Positions 17,690 to 26,155 of a stretch of DNA of 64,000 nt are shown here, in pieces (positions within the stretch are counted from its first letter, which is position 1; each line of letters opens with the position of its first letter). The notes below the pieces were generated by a model. It worked only from the letters and a program-made list of their open reading frames with translations, was not told the DNA's origin and ran no database searches. The stretch is from Lederbergia citri (GTDB lineage: Bacteria; Bacillota; Bacilli; Bacillales; Bacillaceae_C). The DNA lies in contig NZ_JAGYPG010000002.1 of assembly GCF_018343625.1 (NCBI RefSeq), positions 1,407,280 through 1,471,279 on the forward strand, given 5' to 3'. A program made the position numbers and the translations under genes.

Positions 17690-18829
17690 CTATATACCGT
17701 TAATTTCTAGCAATAATTGTTTTTGATATTCGTCTCTTATTTTGCCAGTTTTAACATCCTCAAAGTGTTGGTTAATAGCAACAGCTAAATTATAGGATAA
17801 TAAAGGAGGTACAGCATTACCGACTTGTCTGTTTTGTTGAGTACGTGTTCCTAAGAAAATAAAATCATCTCTAAAGGATTGAAGTCTTGCATTTTCTCTA
17901 ATAGTCGGAACTCTATTATATTTGTAATGAAAATGATTTCTATGACCTGTATCAATTGTACGAGAGGGCATTCCACTATGATATCTGGTCCAAGCTTCAT
18001 TAAACTTTCTGCTATCTCCTACACCTGGTGGCAAATCTTTATAATTACCACCCTCTGGGACTTGACTTATTACCCACTTAACATATTCAGTGTGCTTCGT
18101 TGCCACATGGTTGTACAGCCTTTCACTATCTTTTCTCGTAAACTCTTGATAGGGTGACTGTGGTGGCATTATATAACTATCAACTTCTTGCCCTAATTCT
18201 TCCTCTCGACTTTGCAAATCGCTTATGGCATCACCGCAAGTTATATAATTTTCCGGAGTATGTGTTGCTTTTGGAAATTCAAAATACCCTAATCCTTGTT
18301 TAAATCCAATAAAGAACATCCTTTTTCTCATTTGTGGCACACCATAATCAGCAGCAAGAAGGGGCTTTGCAGAAACAGTTACATTGTATCCCATATCTTC
18401 AAATGTATTTATAATTTGCTGTTTAACTACACCATTATATAATGTTACAATGCCGGGAACGTTTTCAATTAAGAAAGCTTTGGGCTCAAATTTCTTAACA
18501 GCCTTTACTACTGCCAAATAAAGCTTATTTCGAGTATCGTTAATGTTTCGAGAACCGGTTAGAGAAAAACCTTGGCAAGGAGGCCCGCCAATTATAACAT
18601 CTGCATTTTTCCCGTTAAGTTTTTTTTCTATTTCTTCCATGCTTTCAGCATTTGACAGGTCTGCAAATAAAACATCTGAATTTTTATGATTTTTTTTGTA
18701 TGTTGTTAGAGCAGCCTTATCAAAATCAACTCCCAAAAGGACATTATAACCAGCATCTATGAATCCTTGTGACAAACCACCACATCCACAAAAAAGATCC
18801 AATACAGTCAGGTTATTATTATTGCTCAT
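17690..18829 (-). CDS. DNA (cytosine-5) methyltransferase, first gene of a tandem pair
   Basis: This 379-residue enzyme has motif I LDLFCGCGGLSQGF (10-23), motif IV GGPPCQGFSLTGS with nucleophile Cys85, motif VI ENVPGI, motif VIII QMRKRM and motif X QVGNAVPP. The PCQGFS form differs from the PCQAYS of its two neighbours, so it is not a recent duplicate. ATG 18829 follows GGAGAATA. Upstream lie 837 bp without a gene, then a GTPase gene on the same strand. Confidence 0.93.
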   Translation of the reverse strand: MSNNNNLTVLDLFCGCGGLSQGFIDAGYNVLLGVDFDKAALTTYKKNHKNSDVLFADLSNAESMEEIEKKLNGKNADVIIGGPPCQGFSLTGSRNINDTRNKLYLAVVKAVKKFEPKAFLIENVPGIVTLYNGVVKQQIINTFEDMGYNVTVSAKPLLAADYGVPQMRKRMFFIGFKQGLGYFEFPKATHTPENYITCGDAISDLQSREEELGQEVDSYIMPPQSPYQEFTRKDSERLYNHVATKHTEYVKWVISQVPEGGNYKDLPPGVGDSRKFNEAWTRYHSGMPSRTIDTGHRNHFHYKYNRVPTIRENARLQSFRDDFIFLGTRTQQNRQVGNAVPPLLSYNLAVAINQHFEDVKTGKIRDEYQKQLLLEINGI

Positions 18830-19666
18830 TTTCTATTCTCCGTTCTTTTATATCTCAGCATTATACTTATTTTATTTAAGAAATCTATATTTCTATTATA
18901 TCACTCTTTGACATGCTTTTTTTTATATACAGAGCCTTAATGGAATATTTCAACATTACTTTTAGTTCAATTAAAATGGAATATATTGGTGAATGGGCAG
19001 ATTATTATTTATATTTTGTAAAATCCTAATAACTATAGAAAGTTTGGAATCTATTAAACAAGAGGTAACAGCAAATATGAGTATTTGATTCTCTAAGTAT
19101 AAGGTTTATGATTTTATTATATCTGTATCTTCTTACTATTTCCTTAATGCCGTATAATATTGATTTCTGTATGTCCTAGTTCTAAGTGTTCATTTTATTA
19201 CAAATTCCATACCAATTGATTTTTTCATCGCAAAATCTTTCTCCTCGGAAAGAGTTATTATATATGCTCTTATAAACCCTGTATGTATTCTGCTAACTTA
19301 TTTATCTCTATTCCCTAAAAAAATCCATCCTTTTGGCAAGTTTTTAATTTTCCATTAAAAACAAGAGGAAGAGATTATTTTCTCTTCCCCTTTAACCTGT
19401 TAATAAAAATCAGTTTTTTTCTTTATATAAATATCACCAATTAAATAAACTACAACCCGTATGTTGATCACCAACATTTTTCTATATTTTAATAATTATT
19501 AATTATTCTTTAGTTGTTAGATTAGTTTGTGATTTTTACGTATTATAGTTGATTTTCCAATCTATAACCTGTCTCGAAACAACACAATAAATGGAGAAAT
19601 AGCCCCCTGAAAGATTGTGTGTTCCTTTCTCCTATTAAAAATCGGCATAGGCACTATAATACATTA
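18830..19666. other. AT-rich gene-free stretch
   Basis: No coding sequence can be supported in either strand. An inverted repeat, GGAAGAGA/TCTCTTCC near 19371-19392, could be a transcript end for the GTPase gene, read on the minus strand. The size of the gap is unusual for this island and could be the scar of a lost gene, such as a nuclease partner of the methyltransferases. Confidence 0.5.
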
Positions 19667-20917
19667 TTATTTATTTATCTCTTTCTTAATTTCCTCGGGA
19701 TCTACCTTTTTATTGTAGAAAAAGTAGGCTTCTGCTGACTTTCCAATAGAATAAGTAGCAGCTGCAGCGACTGATCCTGACAATAAAGCACCTCCCACTG
19801 GAATTAGTTTTAATAATTGCCTTGCGCCTTCTCTAATTCCAATAGCTGCTCCAACATTAACACCCACCGCTCCTAAATATTCAAGCGCAGTATTTTTTGA
19901 TAATTCTCTTCCGGATAAAGCCCCAATTATAGATATCATTAACATTTGTAGAGGAGTTAGCAAAGAAATATCAGATAAAGGAATAGGTGAACTACCTATG
20001 CCGCCTGCAATTCCTGTAAATCTTTTTATAAGTGAAGATGAAATTTTTCTAAGCTGTTCTGATCTCTTTTGTGCTTGAAAAAAATCCAATTGTGCTGATT
20101 CATCAAGATGGTTACCTATTAAATCAGATAAAGTGCTTATATTCCACAAATCCCCCTCTAATGAAGAAACAGGAATAATTCCTACATAATTATTGTCTGT
20201 TGTCTCATACCCATAGTATGGATAATTTTTATTAATAGGCAATCCTTCCAGTTTCAATACATCATCAGCCATATAATCAATAATTTCTAATAAATGTCCC
20301 GCTTTTTTTGCATTTTCTTCTGGCGGCCACTCTCTAGGATTCCCAATAGTATCAGCTTTATTTAGAACCAAAATAGTTGGAATTCTTAGCTTATGTTCTT
20401 TCTTAACCGTTTCCATTATTTCATTATAAACTTCAAAGTCATTGGATAGATTTCTTGTTTCAGGTGTGCTAATTACATGCATTATTACGTCAGGATTATA
20501 TTTTATTATACTATTCTTTAAAACTGTCACTGCATCTTCTTCTAGAGAGTGTGTAGGCTTTGTTGTTTCAAATATTCCTCTAGTATCTACTATCTGCCAT
20601 GTTGAATGTAATTCTGGAAATGTAATAACATATGGAACGGATTCAGGTGTTTCTGGTTTTACATCATTTACTGCAGCTACTTCTTTTCCTGCTAAAGCAT
20701 TTATTATTGAAGATTTTCCATGACCACTTCTACCCATTAATAACATAATCGGAGGACGACTATCTTCTACTAATTTTCTAATTTCTTCAATTGCAGGCCC
20801 CATAACCATTTTTTTTAGAAAATTTTTTGTATTTTCATTTAATCCAACAGCTATAACATCGAATAATTCATCGATTGACTTTAAAAGTTCTCTTGTCTTT
20901 TCTTTATCAATTGCCAT
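19667..20917 (-). CDS. Era/YfjP-type GTPase with C-terminal hydrophobic DUF697-like region
   Basis: This 416-residue protein has an N-terminal GTPase domain: P-loop GRSGHGKSS (62-70), a Thr-containing switch, DTRG (111-114) as G3 and NKAD (186-189) as G4. The C-terminal part (about 310-400) is rich in Ala, Gly and Ile with the GGIGSSPIPLSD and IPVGGALLSG segments seen in DUF697-type GTPases, which contact membranes. Such stand-alone GTPases occur in phage-defence islands, but their role is unclear. ATG 20917 lies behind AGGGGG. It is probably monocistronic. Confidence 0.82.
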   Translation of the reverse strand: MAIDKEKTRELLKSIDELFDVIAVGLNENTKNFLKKMVMGPAIEEIRKLVEDSRPPIMLLMGRSGHGKSSIINALAGKEVAAVNDVKPETPESVPYVITFPELHSTWQIVDTRGIFETTKPTHSLEEDAVTVLKNSIIKYNPDVIMHVISTPETRNLSNDFEVYNEIMETVKKEHKLRIPTILVLNKADTIGNPREWPPEENAKKAGHLLEIIDYMADDVLKLEGLPINKNYPYYGYETTDNNYVGIIPVSSLEGDLWNISTLSDLIGNHLDESAQLDFFQAQKRSEQLRKISSSLIKRFTGIAGGIGSSPIPLSDISLLTPLQMLMISIIGALSGRELSKNTALEYLGAVGVNVGAAIGIREGARQLLKLIPVGGALLSGSVAAAATYSIGKSAEAYFFYNKKVDPEEIKKEINK

Positions 20918-21504
20918 TCCTAAAACCCCCTATTAAATTACTTCCTTTTCCCAAACCTGTTCTCTCCACAAATAGATGAAATACCTCAATTAAACTCTAC
21001 TGTCGCTTCACCAAGACCGATAACATTATTAAAATCAAACTTCTATGTCATTTTTATAGTTTCTACGAATAACATAATTTATAGGAATATTATAACATTT
21101 CAAAATAAAAATCTTTAAGCAATCGGTAGCATTAACTATATTTAATAGGAAAAAATTCTTGTTTTATCTAAATTAATATTTAGGAAAGGTTTCTTAATAA
21201 AGTATATAGTTAAAAATAACATATAATTAATATATCGTTGCATATGAGATAGTGGCAAAAATGCATTTGATTATGGAAAATGACTAATGATTTGGAGAGG
21301 ACTATCGATATTTCTGGCTCTGTTTGATGTTCTTGAAATAGAAAGTTTGTATATCGTTAACATTTACCTTAAAAACTAAAATATAATCTTTTCTAATCTA
21401 ATAATGTTGTAACCTAACAAATTTGATAATATATATATTAAGTTTCACTGGAACGAAAAAGGGATTATACTGTTACAATTCCTTTTTCGTTCTTTAGTTT
21501 GCAG
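20918..21504. other. Gene-free stretch at the rlmH edge of the island
   Basis: I see no gene. It is AT-rich and ends in the inverted repeat GAACGAAAAAGG (21451-21462) and CCTTTTTCGTTC (21481-21492). I looked here for an SCC-type attachment site and recombinase and found neither. Confidence 0.55.
21451..21492. terminator. Possible bidirectional terminator downstream of rlmH
   Basis: A perfect 12-bp inverted repeat encloses an 18-nt loop; the A/T-runs lie inside the stem. It sits 12 bp past the rlmH stop. Confidence 0.55.
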
Positions 21505-21984
21505 TTACTTATGATATGGTTCCCCCTTAATTATCCTAAACGCCCTATACACCTGCTCCACCAAAATTAACCTCATCAACTGATGTGGAAATGTCATCTT
21601 TGAAAACGACAAAGTTTCATCCGCTCGCTTCATAACATCTTCACTCAACCCCAACGAACCACCAATCACAAACACGATCTTGCTCTTTCCGTATGTAGCA
21701 AGGTGATCAATCCGCTCGGCGAATTCTTCGGATGTTTTCATTTTGCCTTCGATGGCGAGGGCGATGACGTGGGCGTCGGGGTGGATTTTGGAGAGGATGC
21801 GGGAGCCTTCTTTGGCTTTGACTTGGAGCATTTCGTTTTCGCTTAGGATTTCGGGGGCTTTTTCGTCTGGGATTTCGATGATGTCTACTTTTGCATAGGC
21901 GGAAAGGCGCTTCAAGTATTCATCAATGCCTTGTTTTAAGTATTTTTCTTTTAGTTTTCCGACGGTGATGATTGTGATATTCAC
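21505..21984 (-). CDS. rlmH: 23S rRNA (pseudouridine1915-N3)-methyltransferase RlmH
   Basis: This SPOUT-fold enzyme methylates pseudouridine 1915 in helix 69 of 23S rRNA. The 159-residue length and the sequence are typical: N-terminal [13 protein letters not shown], central VIALAIEGK, the SAM-binding knot [15 protein letters not shown], and the C-terminal [22 protein letters not shown] ending GEPYHK. It is the B. subtilis yydA and Staphylococcus orfX equivalent. In staphylococci the 3' end of this gene is the SCC insertion site; here the defence island begins just past its 3' end. It is probably the last gene of the wal-linked group. Confidence 0.97.
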   Translation of the reverse strand: MNITIITVGKLKEKYLKQGIDEYLKRLSAYAKVDIIEIPDEKAPEILSENEMLQVKAKEGSRILSKIHPDAHVIALAIEGKMKTSEEFAERIDHLATYGKSKIVFVIGGSLGLSEDVMKRADETLSFSKMTFPHQLMRLILVEQVYRAFRIIKGEPYHK

Positions 21985-22121
21985 AATGGTTTCCCTCTCT
22001 TCATTAACGGGTAGTGGTTAAAACACACTTTTTCTAAAGTCTTTAACCAATTTACATATTATTCGGGACTTCTTACCCTGAACTATAGTTATAAACATAT
22101 TACACACATATTACAAACAAC

Positions 22122-22444
22122 TTATACACAGGAGTTATCCACATATCCCCAAAATGTATCCACATTTTGTATGCGAATATTAGTTCCCCACAATATATGC
22201 AGCTGGATTTTCGCAATATTCACAGGGTGTGGATAATCCATCCTCTGTTTTTATTTCCTCTAAAATTGGAAATGTTTCGTATTCATCCACGATGACATCC
22301 AGTGCTAATTCTACATGTTCTTTGCAGCAATAAATCATGTTAATTCCTTCTTTCTGTTGTTTTGCATTACTTTTATATAGTAACTATCCACAATTCTTTA
22401 AAAGTTATCCACCTTATGCACATTTTTCCTCTTGTTTATCCACA
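22122..22444. promoter_or_regulatory. Cluster of eight DnaA-box-like sequences
   Basis: Five sites match TTATNCACA exactly: 22122-22130 (+), 22135-22143 (+), 22228-22236 (-), 22414-22422 (+) and 22436-22444 (+). Three more have one mismatch: 22156-22164, 22384-22392 and 22405-22413. Seven of eight point the same way. The cluster flanks and enters the small CxxH/CxxC gene. Clusters of this kind titrate DnaA near the origin in B. subtilis, where one lies, as I recall, near yydA (rlmH). Confidence 0.8.
22180..22338 (-). CDS. Small CxxH/CxxC protein
   Basis: This is a 52-residue protein encoded between htrC and rlmH. It reads MIYCCKEHVELAL at the start, with CxxH (Cys-Lys-Glu-His), and TPCEYCENPA near the end, with CxxC, so it probably binds a zinc ion. 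This matches the small CxxH/CxxC family found beside rlmH in many Bacillaceae; its function is unknown. The ATG at 22338 is preceded by AGAAGGA at about 8 bp. A perfect DnaA box lies inside the coding sequence. Confidence 0.85.
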   Translation of the reverse strand: MIYCCKEHVELALDVIVDEYETFPILEEIKTEDGLSTPCEYCENPAAYIVGN

Positions 22445-22463
22445 ATTCATTGTATCATCAAAT

Positions 22464-22499
22464 GAAAAAGCGAGAAAGCCATCATTCGCTTTCCCGCTT
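22464..22499 (-). terminator. Terminator of the HtrA-type protease gene
   Basis: On the minus strand AAGCGGGAAAGC pairs with GCTTTCTCGCTT (one mismatch) followed by a short T-run, 10 bp after the stop. Confidence 0.8.
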
Positions 22500-22509
22500 C
22501 CTCTCTACT

Positions 22510-23727
22510 TTACATGCGTGTTTCATCCGTCAGTTTTAAGGTTACTTGTTCTTTCTTTCCACCTCGATAATAAGTGACTGACATGGAATCGCCGACTTTT
22601 TTCGTGTTGTATAAATGTTTTCTTAGTTCTATAACATCTGCCACTTTTTCATTATCTAGTTGAACGATGACATCCATTTCCCTTAAGCCTGCCTTATCAG
22701 CAGGGGAATTCGGTACGATCGATTCAATCATAATTCCTTCTGTTACATCAGGAGGCAGTTTCAATGTTTGCTGCTGATGGTAAGCAGAGATTTCAGCTAC
22801 GTTTCGAAGGGTGACTCCCATCGCAGGACGTTTCACTTTTCCATATGCCTCAAGATCATTAATAATGGGGACGACATAGTTGACCGGAATAGAAAATCCG
22901 ATTCCTTCAACGGCGCTTTGGGCAATTTTCATCGAGTTGATTCCGACGACCTGTCCAGCAATATTAATTAAAGCTCCTCCACTGTTCCCAGGGTTTATGG
23001 CAGCATCCGTTTGGATAACTTCCGCATTCCAATCTGGGATTCCGTCATTGTTAATGTCAACAGGTACCGTACGATTCACACCTGATACGATTCCTTGTGT
23101 GACAGAACCAGAAAACTGCAGTCCTAATGGGTTTCCAATTGCAAGCACAGGTTCACCAATTTTTAATGCATCAGAATCTCCAAATTGATTTACTTGTTCA
23201 TTTCCGATTCCTTTTGAACTGATTTCGACAACCGCCAAATCAGACCATACATCTGTCCCTCTTAGCTTAGCGGCTACCTTCGTTCCGTCTTGCAAAGTTA
23301 CTTCCAATTGGGTGGCACCTTCAACAACATGGTTATTCGTTACAATATAGGCAGCATCCCCGGCCTTTTTATAAATAACTCCTGAACCAACACCAGCTTC
23401 TTGTTCTTGACCTGTTCCCGACCAGAAGTTGGCTGACTGGATATTCGTAATTCCGACCACTCCTTTACTCGCACTTCCAACCGCTTTCGTCACGTCTGTC
23501 GTCACATCAAGAGAGAGATTTTTCGTTACATTATTATCTTCCGTTCCTTGATTCGTTTCAATTCGCGCTGTATTTAAATCCGTTTCGTTTTTGTTGCCCA
23601 AAATATTCGGGTAGATAATAGCAACAAGTAAGGCTCCTATAATTCCCCCTATCAATCCAGTAAAAAAACCAGATCTCCCACGTTTCGGTCGATAGCGGTT
23701 TGGGTTGTGATCATCGTAAAATCCCAT
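22510..23727 (-). CDS. htrC: HtrA-type membrane-anchored serine protease, S1C family
   Basis: This 405-residue protein degrades or refolds misfolded exported proteins at the cell surface. A single N-terminal membrane segment (21-40) follows a basic cytoplasmic tail. The trypsin-like domain has His133 in TNNHVVEG, Asp163 in SDLAVV and Ser249 in NPGNSGGAL. A PDZ domain covers about 300-395 (GVTLRNV, SPADKAGLREMDVIVQLD). Gene order beside rlmH identifies it as the HtrC (YyxA) member rather than HtrA or HtrB. In B. subtilis it directly follows walJ; here about 6.9 kb separates the two. Confidence 0.93.
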   Translation of the reverse strand: MGFYDDHNPNRYRPKRGRSGFFTGLIGGIIGALLVAIIYPNILGNKNETDLNTARIETNQGTEDNNVTKNLSLDVTTDVTKAVGSASKGVVGITNIQSANFWSGTGQEQEAGVGSGVIYKKAGDAAYIVTNNHVVEGATQLEVTLQDGTKVAAKLRGTDVWSDLAVVEISSKGIGNEQVNQFGDSDALKIGEPVLAIGNPLGLQFSGSVTQGIVSGVNRTVPVDINNDGIPDWNAEVIQTDAAINPGNSGGALINIAGQVVGINSMKIAQSAVEGIGFSIPVNYVVPIINDLEAYGKVKRPAMGVTLRNVAEISAYHQQQTLKLPPDVTEGIMIESIVPNSPADKAGLREMDVIVQLDNEKVADVIELRKHLYNTKKVGDSMSVTYYRGGKKEQVTLKLTDETRM

Positions 23728-24079
23728 AAAACACCTTCCCTTTCTATAGCTCCATACCTCTTAGTTTGCCTTTATAAATACATATTATAATAATTTGAGA
23801 AGAAATAACAAAATATTAAGCCAACAGAGAGTAGACTTTTCATCGGTGTATAGAAGATGTTAACTCGTTTGGATAGTATCGAATCGTCCATCATTAATTA
23901 AAAATTGCCCGTTCGTATTGAAGAAGCTACTACATATTGTTTTCGAATTGTTCAATAAAATCGACTTAATTCCGTGTAGATATTGGAATCTTCCTCAATA
24001 ATAATTCAATAAATTTACAAATTATTTCATTATTACAGTCATGTATCGATGATAAGCTAGAAGTATGGAGTTGATACTA
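23728..24079. other. Gene-free stretch between htrC and nos
   Basis: This divergent intergenic region should hold the promoters of both genes. I see no convincing paired -35 and -10 boxes and no gene. Confidence 0.45.
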
Positions 24080-25183
24080 ATGGTTCAGTCTACTAAAATT
24101 AATAATTTACTACTTGAAGCAATACAATTTATAGAAAGTTGTTACGATGAACTCGGAATACCCGAAACAAAAAAGTTGAAACGAATTCAAGAAATAAAAA
24201 ATGAAATAAATGTTACTGGAACTTACGTTCATAAGACTTTTGAATTAACACACGGAGCAAAAATGGCTTGGCGTAACAGTAATCGTTGTATTGGACGATT
24301 ACTATGGGATACCCTACATGTTTTTGATGCACGAGATGTACTTATAGCAGAAGATGCATATAAAAAATTAGTTAAACATATTGATTTTGCTACAAATGAT
24401 GGGAAAATTCGACCTGCAATTACGATCTTTGCGCCTCGAAAAAATGGAACCGATCCCATCAGAATTTGGAACCATCAATTATTACGTTATGCCGGATACA
24501 AAGAGGGCGATAAAATAATTGGTGATTCAACATCTATCAAGCTGACCAAAATGTGCGAAAAAATGGGATGGCAAGGGAACAAAACTCCTTTTGATATTCT
24601 TCCTCTAGTTATCCAAGAGTCAGAGAAAAAACCTCAATTATTTAAAATTCCCAATGAAATCATTCAAGAAGTGTCGATAACTCACCCACAACTTGATAGT
24701 TTTAAGGAGCTAGGTGTAAAGTGGTATGCTGTTCCAATTATTTCAGACATGCGTTTAGAGATAGGCGGAATAGATTACCCGATGGCTCCGTTTAATGGTT
24801 GGTATATGGGCACTGAAATTGGAGCAAGAAACTTAGCAGATCAAGCCCGCTATAATTTATTACCAAAAGTCGCAAAAATAATGGGATTAGATACTAAGCA
24901 AAATGGATCACTGTGGATAGACAAAGCTCTAATTGAATTAAATATCGCCGTTATACATTCTTATCAAAAAGCTGGTGTAACCCTTGTCGACCATCATACT
25001 GCAGCAAAGCAATTTAAAAAATTTGAAGAAAATGAAATGAAAAATGGTCGACCTATCACAGGCAATTGGGCATGGCTTATTCCACCTTTATCACCTGCAA
25101 CAACTCATATTTTCCATAATCCATATAACAATGAAATATTAACTCCAAACTACTTTTATCAAAAGGACCCTCAATCAAACTAA
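24080..25183 (+). CDS. nos: Bacterial nitric oxide synthase, oxygenase domain only
   Basis: This enzyme oxidises L-arginine to citrulline and nitric oxide using heme and tetrahydrofolate or biopterin, with electrons from a separate reductase. The signature AWRNSNRCIGR holds the heme-ligating cysteine (Cys70 from the start used here). WYAVPIISDMRLEIGG, FNGWYMGTEIGARN (substrate-site Glu) and the C-terminal TGNWAWLIPPLSP are also typical. There is no reductase domain, as in other Bacillus enzymes. I chose ATG 24080, behind GGAG at 9 bp, over the in-frame ATG 24065. At 367 aa the length matches B. subtilis Nos. Confidence 0.95.
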   Translation: MVQSTKINNLLLEAIQFIESCYDELGIPETKKLKRIQEIKNEINVTGTYVHKTFELTHGAKMAWRNSNRCIGRLLWDTLHVFDARDVLIAEDAYKKLVKHIDFATNDGKIRPAITIFAPRKNGTDPIRIWNHQLLRYAGYKEGDKIIGDSTSIKLTKMCEKMGWQGNKTPFDILPLVIQESEKKPQLFKIPNEIIQEVSITHPQLDSFKELGVKWYAVPIISDMRLEIGGIDYPMAPFNGWYMGTEIGARNLADQARYNLLPKVAKIMGLDTKQNGSLWIDKALIELNIAVIHSYQKAGVTLVDHHTAAKQFKKFEENEMKNGRPITGNWAWLIPPLSPATTHIFHNPYNNEILTPNYFYQKDPQSN

Positions 25184-25405
25184 ACGGACAGTTCCAAAAA
25201 ATGATTATCTCGTCTGTTGAGTTCTTCGTTTAGATACTCCAGACAAAGAATAATATTGCTTAGGGGAGGATACTCCCCTCTCTGCGCCGCTCTTTATGTC
25301 GTATGCCCGTTTATACTCATCCGGGTACTGCATTAGATAATCTCCCCTGAGCCATGCATATTTTTTCCTTTGTAACAGAAACTGATAAAAAACTTGGAGA
25401 AAAAT

Positions 25406-25576
25406 ATGAAGAATAAACATATTGAATAGCTCAGTCAACAAATTCAAAATTTAAGAAAGCAACTTAATGAACTTGCAAAAGCTAAACTTCTGTCAGACCC
25501 GGAAGTTATAGAAACAAGCCAAAAGCTGGATGCATTATTAAATGATTTTGAGCGTCTGATAAAATCTAAAGAATAA
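25406..25576 (+). pseudogene. Spo0E-like aspartyl-phosphate phosphatase, broken by an amber codon
   Basis: From ATG 25406 (behind GGAG) the frame reads MKNKHIE, then TAG at 25427-25429, then continues LSQQIQNLRKQLNE, LLSDPEVIETSQKLDALLNDF to a stop at 25574-25576. The SQxLD signature and 56-residue size are those of Spo0E-family phosphatases, which remove phosphate from Spo0A and delay sporulation. No usable start lies shortly after the amber codon, so the gene is probably inactive unless the stop is read through or is a sequence error. Confidence 0.75.
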
Positions 25577-25675
25577 ATATGCTTAATACTGAAAATCTTC
25601 TAGGGGAGGATTCTCACCTTTATGCGTTTTGTTTTCGAAGTGTTCATTAACTGTTAGATATTTTCATTTGACTAG

Positions 25676-25921
25676 CTATTCTTCTTGAACGAACTCCACC
25701 TCATTACGTCCACAATTGTTACAGTACATTAAATGAGGGCAAATCTGATCTTTCGCTGTATTGGGATAGCCATCACCCATTTTTACAGTTTCTTGATCAT
25801 TATAATGACCGTAAGGGTCTAAAAAATCAGATACCTTACCTGAGTCTTCTAATCGAAAACTACATTCCGAACAATATATTTCTAATTCTTTAAACGAGTT
25901 ACATATAGGGCACATAGCCAC
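25676..25921 (-). CDS. Small protein with zinc-ribbon-like cysteine pairs, unknown function
   Basis: This 81-residue protein starts at GTG 25921, with AAAGGAG seven bases ahead. Cysteine pairs CPIC (4-7) and CSEC (17-20) form one possible zinc site, and CPHLMYCNNC near residues 61-70 a second. A central DPYGHYNDQETVKMGDGYPN segment separates them. I do not recognise the family. It stands alone between the Spo0E remnant and a phosphotransferase-like gene on the same strand. Confidence 0.65.
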   Translation of the reverse strand: MAMCPICNSFKELEIYCSECSFRLEDSGKVSDFLDPYGHYNDQETVKMGDGYPNTAKDQICPHLMYCNNCGRNEVEFVQEE

Positions 25922-26155
25922 AGTATCACTCCTTTTTGCTTTCTAATTAGTATCCAATTCTTTAATGGTTACTATGTAACAAACAAAAGGATTTCTAATT
26001 TAATCACGAGGATAACTGAAAAAGACACAATTCCTTGTACAAGAATTGCGCCCTTATTGATAAATATCCGTTTCAAATTTATTGCACAGTATCGTCATTT
26101 TTGTATTCACACAATATGTTTCTTCATTTGAAAATAATCTCGGTTTTAATAAAGG

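Noticed and set aside
21500..21530. SCC-type attachment site at the rlmH end
   Set aside because: The core is similar only because rlmH itself is conserved; no second copy and no recombinase were seen in the window.
25205..25447. Minus-strand frame downstream of nos
   Set aside because: It overlaps the Spo0E-like remnant on the other strand and has no known motif or ribosome site.
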